Shown: positions 14,449-21,462 of the stretch, in pieces
How the letters are laid out: each line of letters starts with the position of its first letter
Numbering within the stretch: position 1 is the first letter of the stretch
Source of the DNA: Clostridiales bacterium
Lineage (GTDB): Bacteria > Bacillota > Clostridia > Lachnospirales > JAQSXR01
Assembly: GCA_029256575.1 (NCBI GenBank)
Contig: JAQSXR010000042.1
Location: 1 to 37,901, forward strand
DNA length: 37,901 bases
Direction: 5' to 3'
Program-made: the position numbers and the translations under genes
Notes under the pieces: generated by a model
The model's database searches: none
Told to the model about the DNA's origin: nothing
Seen by the model: only the letters and a program-made list of their open reading frames with translations

Positions 14449-14706
14449 ATGGAGAAATTATCAAATTTACTGAATATTGGTCAAGAAGTAGAAAGGCAAC
14501 TAAACGAAGTAGGAATAACAACTTATATGCAACTAAAATTGCTGGGTGCAGAAGCAGCTTGGCTTAAGATTCAGGAAAGAGATGAGTCGGCTTGTATTCA
14601 TAGACTTTATGCATTAGAAGGGGCTATATGGGGCATCAAGAAAACCTTGCTGCCAGAGAAGAGAAAAGCAGAGCTTAAGGAGTTCTACAACTTCCATAAG
14701 AAATAG
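14449..14706 (+). CDS. TfoX C-terminal domain protein
   Basis: 85 aa: LSNLLNIGQEVERQLNEVGI, TTYMQLKLLGAEAAWLKIQE, HRLYALEGAIWGIKKTLLPE then KAELKEFYNF. This is the TfoX_C helix-hairpin-helix-like domain, usually a stand-alone protein in Firmicutes. The ATG at 14437 overlaps the ribosome site, so I place the start at ATG 14449, five bases after GGAGG. The full-length TfoX of proteobacteria controls competence, but the isolated domain has no known role. It lies between two damaged regulator genes. Confidence 0.85.
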   Translation: MEKLSNLLNIGQEVERQLNEVGITTYMQLKLLGAEAAWLKIQERDESACIHRLYALEGAIWGIKKTLLPEKRKAELKEFYNFHKK

Positions 14707-14717
14707 AAGAATAAATA

Positions 14718-14787
14718 AAAATAGCCGAGGACTGAACTGCCTCCTGTATACTTGACAGGGGGTAGTTCACTCCTCGGCTATTATCTT
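14718..14787. terminator. Very long hairpin, probable bidirectional terminator
   Basis: AATAGCCGAGGA (14720-14731) pairs with TCCTCGGCTATT (14771-14782). The stem continues through GAACT/AGTTC and CCTGT/ACAGG with one 2x2 internal loop and G-T pairs, giving about 26 pairs and a 7-nt loop. The T run after it is weak on the plus strand and better on the minus strand. Confidence 0.6.
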
Positions 14788-14911
14788 ATACAACAGATAC
14801 AGTTAGAACTTTTCTCACAGATTTATAAATAAGAAAGTTGATTTTCAGTAGGTGGAAAGAGAACTAAACTAAACTAAATTACATCTCGGAGGATGTTGCA
14901 ATTTATATCTA

Positions 14912-14930
14912 ATCTTTACAATGTAAAGAT
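14912..14930. promoter_or_regulatory. TetR operator candidate 1
   Basis: ATCTTTACA-A-TGTAAAGAT is a perfect 9-bp inverted repeat with one central base. It covers the -35 box of the promoter at 14915-14943. A degenerate second copy (AATCTT...AAGATT) lies at 14941-14961. Confidence 0.6.
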
Positions 14931-14943
14931 GGAGTGATATAAT
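14915..14943 (+). promoter_or_regulatory. Sigma-A promoter of the TetR-hydrolase operon
   Basis: TTTACA (14915-14920), 17-nt spacer, TATAAT (14938-14943), overlapped by both inverted repeats. Confidence 0.65.
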
Positions 14944-14972
14944 CTTTACATGGTTAAGATTGGGAGAAAATT

Positions 14973-15498
14973 ATGATTGAAAAACAATACCATCATGTTT
15001 TCTTTGCGTAGAGTTGCAACCATGTGCGGGGTAAGCAATGCAGCTCCATATAGCCATTTTAAGAATAAGGAAGATCTACTGGAAGCAATGAAGAACTATG
15101 TAACCGAGCAATTTACTGAGGAATTAACCAACTCTATTAAAGATGAAGATTTAGACAATCCATATACCTTGGTTAAGATGGGAAAAAGCTATGTTATGTT
15201 TTTTGTAAAAAATAAACAATACTTTGAATTTCTATTTTCGCAGTCATGTATAAGAATAAATTTGGATATAGATAATGACAATGAGAGTAACTTTCCTCCG
15301 TTTGAACTCTTAAAAGAGCTGCATTTTAGAATTTTGCGCCAACAAGGATTGACCGACGAAAAGATAAAGGATGCAATTATTTCTGCATGGGCAACCGTTC
15401 ACGGATTAGCCGCTATTGCTACGATGAAAGGAATTATTTATGACAAAACCTGGGAAAGTAAAATTGAAGACATCATTTGGAATAAAGAGAAAAATTAA
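14973..15498 (+). pseudogene. TetR-family regulator missing DNA-binding helix 1
   Basis: The conserved start is the ATG at 14973 after GGGAGAAAA, reading MIEKQYHHVFFA then stop. Family members begin with a similar K-YHHG followed by about 25 residues of helix 1 before SLRRVA. Here YHH runs out of frame directly into FSLRRVATMCGVSNAAPYSHFKNKEDLLEAM. The readable frame (from TTG 14977 or ATG 14995, about 170 aa) keeps HTH helices 2-3 and the complete ligand-binding half to the end. A deletion of roughly 75 nt with frameshift explains this. The operator palindromes in front are intact, so repression of the downstream hydrolase may have been lost. Confidence 0.62.
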
Positions 15499-16576
15499 AA
15501 CATTGATTTTTATTCTACTTGGTTCAATTATAGCAATTACTACTGTCTGCGTAGGAGTTTTACTGATAATGAGTCCTGGTAAGATAAAACAATTTACAGA
15601 CCAAAATGGAAGGAAAATAAAAAATAGCATGGCAGAAAAGTGTTTTGTAGAAATCAACGGCGTTAAAATGGGGATGATGATCAAGAGTAAGGATATATCA
15701 AATCCTGTTTTGCTATTTGTTCATGGTGGCCCAGGAATGCCGGAATATTTTCTTACAGAAGATTATCCCACAGGTTTGGAAGATTATTTCACGGTGGTCT
15801 ATTGGGACCAGAGAGGTGCTGGATTATCCTATAACAAAAAAATTGAGAAAAGCACAATATCAGTAGAGCAATATATCGATGATACAATTGCTGTAACAAA
15901 CTATTTACAAGAACGTTTTGGACAGGAAAAGATCTATCTTATGGCGCATTCATGGGGAACTTATTTTGGTATTCAAGCTGTGCAAAAAGCACCCCAGCTC
16001 TATAATGCTTACATAGCAATAGCACAGGTTACCGATCAAAATGAGTCTGAGAAACTGGCCTATCAATATATGTTGGACTATTACTCAAAAAGTGGTGATG
16101 TGAAGACCTTAGAAAAGTTACAAAAAACTAATTATTCATCAGATGAATATGGTAAAATAAGGGATGACGTTATGCATCGCGCTGGAATAGGAACGACTCA
16201 TGAAATGAAGTCGGTTATGACAGGGATATTCTTCTCTTCATTGAAAAATAGAGAATATACTCTTACCGAAAAAATTAATCTATGGCGTGGTAAAGTGTTA
16301 CTTAATAAAAATACACAGCTCAAAATGGAAATCGATTTAAGGGAAACCGTCACAAAATTAGATGTTCCTATATACTTTTTTTCCGGTGCATTTGATTATA
16401 CAGTAAATTATGAAATGGCAGAGGAATATTTGAAGCAGATAGAAGCCCCTATTAAAGGATTTTATCTTTTTGAAAATTCAGCACATAGCCCTATATTTGA
16501 GGAGCCAACTAAAATTACTCAAATCATTAAAAGCGATATATTAAATGGTACTAATAATCTAGCTAATACGAAATAG
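15440..16576 (+). CDS. Membrane-anchored alpha/beta hydrolase (S33 prolyl aminopeptidase-like)
   Basis: 378 aa. A basic N-terminus and one membrane segment (about 21-47, LIFILLGSIIAITTVCVGVL) are followed by an alpha/beta hydrolase of the proline iminopeptidase group. The oxyanion motif is HGGPG at 95-99, then YWDQRGAGLS, nucleophile S171 in AHSWG, acid D319 in GAFDYT and H349 in SAHSP. The start at 15440 overlaps the TetR gene by 59 nt but has AAAGGA eight bases upstream and supplies the basic N-terminal anchor, so translational coupling is likely. Substrate is unknown. The family includes peptidases and esterases that can inactivate drugs. Confidence 0.85.
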   Translation: MTKPGKVKLKTSFGIKRKIKTLIFILLGSIIAITTVCVGVLLIMSPGKIKQFTDQNGRKIKNSMAEKCFVEINGVKMGMMIKSKDISNPVLLFVHGGPGMPEYFLTEDYPTGLEDYFTVVYWDQRGAGLSYNKKIEKSTISVEQYIDDTIAVTNYLQERFGQEKIYLMAHSWGTYFGIQAVQKAPQLYNAYIAIAQVTDQNESEKLAYQYMLDYYSKSGDVKTLEKLQKTNYSSDEYGKIRDDVMHRAGIGTTHEMKSVMTGIFFSSLKNREYTLTEKINLWRGKVLLNKNTQLKMEIDLRETVTKLDVPIYFFSGAFDYTVNYEMAEEYLKQIEAPIKGFYLFENSAHSPIFEEPTKITQIIKSDILNGTNNLANTK

Positions 16577-16668
16577 TAAGCAGAAAGCGTATTTTGCCAA
16601 GTTAATAGAAATCAGAGCTATGAATATAATGTAAAGAAAATAATAGTATAAGAAAGAGGGATAAAACT

Positions 16669-17892
16669 ATGGAATATGAAATTATACATTTAAGTAAAGA
16701 GGAATGGAAGGGAACAGTTATTCCTATAAAGTATACAACAGATAAGTATTATGATGTTGTAGTAAATAACACAGATAAAGGATTTACAGTTGAAATAGAA
16801 AAAAAAGACTTTATAGAGCCAGTAACCCATACACCAGAAGAAAATAATTTTCCAGATAAGTTATATGAAGATCACTATGAGAATGCTTATGCTTGGGGAG
16901 TGGTAGTTAATAATGAACTGGTTGCTGCAATTGAAACGAATCAAGAATTATGGTCTAATCGTCTTAGAATTACTGAACTTTGGGTGTCAGAGAAATATCA
17001 AAAGCAAGGAATAGGTCATGCACTAATTGAGATAGTAAAGGAACAGGCAAGAAGAGAACGTCGTCGTGCTATTATATTAGAAACACAATCTTGTAATGTA
17101 AATGCAGTAGATTTTTATCAACATGAAGGTTTTAGTTTGATTGGTATGGATACTTGCTGCTACAAGAATAATGATTTACAAAGAAAAGAAGTAAGGTTAG
17201 AATTTGGATGGTTTCTAGAAAAAAAGAAAAGATTAAGTGATGAAGAAATAGAGATTAGAATGGAAACAACGGAGGATTGGCATAACGTTGAATTAATGAC
17301 ACAGCATGCATTTTGGAATAAGCATAATCCTGGATGTGACGAACACTATCTTGTGCATAAATTACGTCTGGATAAAGACTATTTGCCTGAGATAAGCAGG
17401 GTGGCAGTAAAAGATGGAGAAATAATAGGTTGCATTATGTATTCCAAGGCACGAGTTGTTGATGGGGCTGAAACACATGAAATTATAACCTTTGGACCAC
17501 TTTGTATCGAGCCTAAATGGCAGGGATGTGGAGTTGGGGAGCTACTGTTAAGAGAAACAATGATTTTAGCAGCAAATAAAGGCTATAAAGGGATTGTGAT
17601 TTTTGGAGAACCTGATTATTATCCTAGAATAGGATTTAAAACCTGTGACAATTTTAATATTACAACTGCTGATGGTAAAAATTTCGATGCATTTATGGGA
17701 TTTGAATTAACAAAAGATAGCATGAAAAGATTTCTGTTACTAATAGTTTGCATTTTTGCAAGTTGCACTTGGTGGATTAAATATCGGTTGGATATTATAA
17801 TAGCAATTGAGGTGATGCCTTATGAAGTTAGAAGAAAAGTTGCAATTATTGCGAAAGAAAAATGGCCTTTCGCAGGAGCAGCTAGCAGATAA
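16669..17892 (+). CDS. Tandem GNAT acetyltransferase with replaced C-terminus
   Basis: 407 aa. GNAT domain 1 (about 60-185) has ITELWVSEKYQKQGIGHALI then AIILETQSCNVNAVDFYQHE, with Q/R-x-x-G-x-G as QKQGIGHA. GNAT domain 2 (about 200-345) has FGPLCIEPKWQGCGVGELLL and IVIFGEPDYYPRIGFKTCDN. The expected ending, a GIKGKF-type tail after AFMGFEL..DSMK, is absent. From about residue 355 the frame runs into FLLLIVCIFASCTWWIKYRL and then through the first 71 nt of the next gene in a different phase. The last 50 or so codons are therefore probably non-native, the product of a deletion that joined the gene to the promoter region of the regulator downstream. Both acetyl-CoA sites are kept, so activity may persist. 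AGAGGGAT precedes the ATG. Confidence 0.8.
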   Translation: MEYEIIHLSKEEWKGTVIPIKYTTDKYYDVVVNNTDKGFTVEIEKKDFIEPVTHTPEENNFPDKLYEDHYENAYAWGVVVNNELVAAIETNQELWSNRLRITELWVSEKYQKQGIGHALIEIVKEQARRERRRAIILETQSCNVNAVDFYQHEGFSLIGMDTCCYKNNDLQRKEVRLEFGWFLEKKKRLSDEEIEIRMETTEDWHNVELMTQHAFWNKHNPGCDEHYLVHKLRLDKDYLPEISRVAVKDGEIIGCIMYSKARVVDGAETHEIITFGPLCIEPKWQGCGVGELLLRETMILAANKGYKGIVIFGEPDYYPRIGFKTCDNFNITTADGKNFDAFMGFELTKDSMKRFLLLIVCIFASCTWWIKYRLDIIIAIEVMPYEVRRKVAIIAKEKWPFAGAASR

Positions 17893-18496
17893 GTTGGGAG
17901 TATCCAGACAAACTATAGGTAAATGGGAAAATGGACAGGCAATCCCGGAACTCCCAAATATACTCCAAATAAGCGATTTATATGGGGTAACAATTGATCG
18001 AATTGTAAAAGAAGATGATGAATGTAATATTAGATTTACTAGTAAAGAGGGAGTAGATATTAAGAGAACAATAGCTTTTTTGATAAAAGCTAAACTTAGA
18101 ACTTATGCAGGGCATGGTCCAGAAATAGTATCTTCTAGAGTAGCTTCTCATGATTTAGAATATAAAGAAGAAGATTTATTTTACTATGATACATATCTCG
18201 GAGGAGAATGTTTTTCTGGTGAAGAAGCAATTTGGCATCACGGAATTCCGGTTTGGTGCATGAATTACTCGGGAAGAGTAGTTGGGGAGAATTTTAATGG
18301 AGACTTTCTAAAAGAAGTGCTATCACATGTACCAAAAGAAATGCCATATAGAGGTCCAGCTATTTATAAAAAAGGAGATTACAGTTATCATTGTAAAGTA
18401 GATGGCGAGTTTATTTGGTATCAAGGATATGAAGAAATATTCTATTGTGATGAGAAAATATATGAGTGTTATTTTCATGGAGGGATTGTGAAGTAG
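17822..18496 (+). CDS. XRE-family regulator with DUF5680 domain
   Basis: 224 aa. The N-terminal Cro/C1 HTH (1-62) reads KLQLLRKKNGLSQEQLADKL, GVSRQTIGKWENGQAIPELP. The C-terminal domain (about 85-224) matches DUF5680: FLIKAKLRTYAGHGPE, SHDLEYKEEDLFYYDTYLGG, FSGEEAIW, WCMNYSGRVVGENFNGDFLK, PYRGPAIYKKGDYSYHCKVD, GYEEIFYCDEKIYECYFHGG. The domain often also occurs alone and probably binds a ligand. GAGGTGATGCCTT precedes the ATG. It is overlapped by the run-on end of the GNAT frame, which is likely an accident of deletion rather than an operon overlap. Confidence 0.88.
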   Translation: MKLEEKLQLLRKKNGLSQEQLADKLGVSRQTIGKWENGQAIPELPNILQISDLYGVTIDRIVKEDDECNIRFTSKEGVDIKRTIAFLIKAKLRTYAGHGPEIVSSRVASHDLEYKEEDLFYYDTYLGGECFSGEEAIWHHGIPVWCMNYSGRVVGENFNGDFLKEVLSHVPKEMPYRGPAIYKKGDYSYHCKVDGEFIWYQGYEEIFYCDEKIYECYFHGGIVK

Positions 18497-18619
18497 CTGA
18501 ATATTATTATATAAGATAATACTGTCTCAAAATGTGTAGCACGACCTGATACATAATGAAATATGCAGGTATTACAATTTTGATCGGTTACCACATTACT
18601 ACATATTAAGGAGATTAAG

Positions 18620-19048
18620 ATGGAAAACATAGTTACAGAAAGATTAATTATTAGAAAATTTGAACAGAATGATTGGCAGGATTTATATGAATACTTATCA
18701 GATGAAGAAGTTGTTAGATTTGAACCATATGATATTTATTCGGAAAATCAGGCGAAAGAGGAAGCGATTAATAGGTCGAAAAATGAATCATTCTATGCAG
18801 TTTGTTTAAAAGAAAATGGGAAGTTAATAGGAAACTTGTATCTTGGTAAAGGAGAATTCGATACATGGGAATTAGGATATGTGTTTAATAGGAAGTATCA
18901 AGGACAAGGTTATGCAGCAGAAGGTGCGAAAGCATTACTTGACTATACATTTACACATTTGGATGCAAGACGTATTATAGCTATGTGTAGTCCTATATGG
19001 CTTGATACTTACGAATATGCTATATTGAAAGCAGAATGGTGTAAGTAG
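18620..19048 (+). CDS. RimJ/RimL-type GNAT with internal deletion
   Basis: 142 aa against about 175 normally. It has TERLIIRKFEQNDWQDLYEY, ENGKLIGNLYLGKGEFDTWE and the acetyl-CoA motif LGYVFNRKYQGQGYAAEGAK. Then DARRIIAMCSP jumps directly to IWLDTYEYAILKAEW. Family members have roughly 30 residues between these points (an N-x-x-S-xx-LLE-LG-F/M-RREG helix and strand before the NPIW/DTYEY end). The missing part packs against acetyl-CoA and forms the last strands, so the product is probably inactive although the frame is open. The repeated SP/NP codons at both edges suggest a short-homology deletion. GGAGATTA precedes the ATG. Confidence 0.75.
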   Translation: MENIVTERLIIRKFEQNDWQDLYEYLSDEEVVRFEPYDIYSENQAKEEAINRSKNESFYAVCLKENGKLIGNLYLGKGEFDTWELGYVFNRKYQGQGYAAEGAKALLDYTFTHLDARRIIAMCSPIWLDTYEYAILKAEWCK

Positions 19049-19178
19049 TAAGTTGAAAATAGTAAAATAGTCACAATAAATTAATTGAGGAGATTGTATC
19101 AAGAATTCAGCAAAAGGTACATCGCAAAGGGGTATTTATGTAACTAATCCACCTCAAATGCACCTTATCCAATATCGA

Positions 19179-19206
19179 TTGCTTCCATAATAAATTGCTT
19201 TATAAT
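19179..19206 (+). promoter_or_regulatory. Sigma-A promoter of the hydrolase-LytTR-DUF3021 operon
   Basis: TTGCTT (19179-19184), 16-nt spacer, TATAAT (19201-19206), 32 nt before the ATG at 19238. Confidence 0.55.
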
Positions 19207-19237
19207 TAAGATATAAATCAATTTGGAGGACATAATT

Positions 19238-20524
19238 ATGGGAATACTTACACTAGTTTTATTACTTACATTGGAGACGATTTTTCTTGTAACAAAGAAT
19301 AATCACAGAGAAGAAAAAGGAATTATTAGTATATCGTTGTTGGCACTTTTCGTATTTTTACTTATCACTGGAGTTTATGAATGGAGCTTCCGTTATGTGG
19401 CACTTTCGCTCGTACTAGTTGTACAGGCTATTATAGGTGCGCTTATACTTAATAGAAAAAAGGAAAAAGTATATAAGTTAGGAAAAACGATTAATCGTTT
19501 CGTAAGAAACTGTTTTATATTTACGTTTGCTCTATTCCTTGCTATTCTTTGTCCGCAATATCAACAACCAAAAATAACTGGGGATAATAAAGTAGCAACG
19601 ACAAAATACACCTGGATTGATAACAACAGGGTAGATCAATACTCAAAATCCGACAAAGATAGAGCCTTAACGGTTGAATTCTGGTATCCAGAAAATGCAG
19701 ATAATACATATCCACTTGTTGTATTTTCTCACGGTGCATTTGGCTTCAGCGGAAGCAATTACTCCACTTTTGCAGAGCTTGCCTCGAACGGATATGTGGT
19801 AGCAAGTATCGGTCATACATACCAAGCATTTTACACGATGGATACAAAGGGAAATCTTACTATTGTAAATAATGATTTTATTAATAAAGCAATTGAAATC
19901 AGTGACGATAGTGTAATAAAAGACGAAGAAGAAATTTACAACACTACAAAAGAATGGATGAAGCTTCGTACAGAGGATGAGAATTTTGTACTAAATACAA
20001 TACTTGCTGAATGTAACAATGATAACGCAGATAAACTCTTTTCTATGATTAATACAGAAAAGATAGGGTTGATGGGGCATTCTCTTGGAGGCGCCACATC
20101 TGCACAAATAGGCAGAGATCGTGACGATATTGATGCTGTTATCGTCCTAGATGGAACAATGTTAGGAGAAGAAGTGGCATTTGAAAACAATGCAGTTGTC
20201 CTTAATGATACGCCATATCCGATTCCGCTCTTAAATGTTTACGCAGAAGATCATTACACAAAATCTAAGGAACTAGATGGAGACACTTATAATAATTTTT
20301 ACGTGACACAAAACGCTGTTAAAGCATATGAAACTGTGTTTCTAAAATCGGGACATTTAAATTTTACAGATTTACCTTTGTTTTCACCGATACTCGCAAA
20401 GATGCTTGGTGTGGGAACGATAGATGAGAAGTATTGCATTGAAACAATGAACGAAGTTGTACTAGAATTTTTTAACTCTTATTTAAAGGACGCAGGAGAG
20501 CCATTAATCGAAAAGGAATATTAA
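19238..20524 (+). CDS. Membrane-anchored alpha/beta hydrolase (PAF-acetylhydrolase/dienelactone hydrolase-like)
   Basis: 428 aa from ATG 19238, which follows TTGGAGGACATAATT. The earlier in-frame TTG overlaps the ribosome site. Four hydrophobic segments occupy about residues 1-110, putting the catalytic domain outside or at the membrane. The domain has VEFWYPENADNTYPLVVFSH, GAFGFSGSNYSTFAELASNG, nucleophile S282 in MGHSLGGA, acid D305 in VIVLDGTM and H373 in SGHLNFTD, a full catalytic triad. Homologues cleave short esters of phospholipids or xenobiotics. It is the first gene of a three-gene operon, with only 2 nt before the LytTR gene. Confidence 0.83.
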   Translation: MGILTLVLLLTLETIFLVTKNNHREEKGIISISLLALFVFLLITGVYEWSFRYVALSLVLVVQAIIGALILNRKKEKVYKLGKTINRFVRNCFIFTFALFLAILCPQYQQPKITGDNKVATTKYTWIDNNRVDQYSKSDKDRALTVEFWYPENADNTYPLVVFSHGAFGFSGSNYSTFAELASNGYVVASIGHTYQAFYTMDTKGNLTIVNNDFINKAIEISDDSVIKDEEEIYNTTKEWMKLRTEDENFVLNTILAECNNDNADKLFSMINTEKIGLMGHSLGGATSAQIGRDRDDIDAVIVLDGTMLGEEVAFENNAVVLNDTPYPIPLLNVYAEDHYTKSKELDGDTYNNFYVTQNAVKAYETVFLKSGHLNFTDLPLFSPILAKMLGVGTIDEKYCIETMNEVVLEFFNSYLKDAGEPLIEKEY

Positions 20525-20526
20525 TT

Positions 20527-20970
20527 ATGAAAGTTTACATTAAGCAAATCAGTGATATAGCAAACGAGTGTCTCATTATAGAATGCGTTGAGGTTACACC
20601 CGATGTTGAGAGCATACGATCGTATGCCCTCACGAAGGGGACAACATTGACGGGAAGCATGGATGAACAAATTTATCAGTTCAATCTGTCTGATGTTTTC
20701 TATTTTGAGGCGATAGACGAGCGAGTATTCGCTTACACAAAGAACAAATCATATGAACTCAAGATACGTTTATATGAACTTGAAACAGCATATTCGGATA
20801 AGCATTTTATCCGATGCTCCAAATCCTTTGTTATCAATCTGATGAAACTTGATAGTATAAGTCCGGCTCTAAATGGCCGGTTTACGGCTCACATGAAGAA
20901 CGGTGAGAAAATAATTATTTCAAGGCATTATGTACCTGAGATGAAACGCGCTGTTTTGGGAGGAAAATAA
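20527..20970 (+). CDS. LytTR-domain transcriptional regulator
   Basis: 147 aa. A short N-terminal region (1-45) has no receiver domain. A LytTR DNA-binding domain (about 50-145) follows: IYQFNLSDVFYFEAIDERVF, SYELKIRLYELE, HFIRCSKSFVINLMKLDSIS, RFTAHMKNGEKIIISRHYVP. Single-domain LytTR regulators are usually encoded just before a DUF3021 membrane protein that holds them inactive, exactly as here with 1 nt between genes. Regulation is therefore likely by sequestration at the membrane rather than phosphorylation. It probably controls its own operon. Confidence 0.9.
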   Translation: MKVYIKQISDIANECLIIECVEVTPDVESIRSYALTKGTTLTGSMDEQIYQFNLSDVFYFEAIDERVFAYTKNKSYELKIRLYELETAYSDKHFIRCSKSFVINLMKLDSISPALNGRFTAHMKNGEKIIISRHYVPEMKRAVLGGK

Positions 20971-20971
20971 G

Positions 20972-21415
20972 ATGGACTTTAAAACATTTTTTATTAAAAA
21001 GGTTATGATGAGCTTTTTTGTATCGATAACCTGCATTTCCGCAGCTATGGCTGTAATTGGAATGATATTTGAACCCAATACCCGTTTTGGTTATGAAGTG
21101 TTCTTATCACCTTTTTTCTTTGGTGCACTAGCATCTCTTCCTTTATTAGTAAAGTACTCAAAAAAGGAACTATCCTTTAAGCAGACAGTAATAAGAAACG
21201 TGATTCATTTTGTTTTGCTTGAAGTAGGAATAATGTCTTTTCTCTATTTTGGAGAAATGCTTACGAGCATATCTAAGGCAATATCCCTTGGTGTTTCTAT
21301 ATTTATAATCGATTTAACTGTCTATCTTGTGCTGTGGATGAACGATGAAAGAACTGCAAAAGAATTCAATAATGCACTGAAGAGATTGCAAAATGATTAC
21401 GGTGCCGACGAGTAG
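20972..21415 (+). CDS. DUF3021 membrane protein, LytTR partner
   Basis: 147 aa with four membrane segments at about 10-32, 45-60, 74-94 and 100-122, and a charged C-terminal helix (DERTAKEFNNALKRLQNDYG) facing the cytoplasm. Size, topology and position directly after a LytTR gene fit DUF3021. In characterised Streptococcus and related pairs the membrane protein inhibits its LytTR regulator. AGGAAAATAAG overlaps the end of the previous gene as ribosome site. Confidence 0.88.
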   Translation: MDFKTFFIKKVMMSFFVSITCISAAMAVIGMIFEPNTRFGYEVFLSPFFFGALASLPLLVKYSKKELSFKQTVIRNVIHFVLLEVGIMSFLYFGEMLTSISKAISLGVSIFIIDLTVYLVLWMNDERTAKEFNNALKRLQNDYGADE

Positions 21416-21462
21416 AGATAGAAGTAGTAACTTTCAATTTATTTGCCTCCTATCTGATACTT

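Noticed and set aside
19049-19160. LytTR-type direct repeats before the hydrolase operon
   Set aside because: The short ACCT-rich segments at 19148-19170 do not form a convincing pair at a helical-turn spacing.
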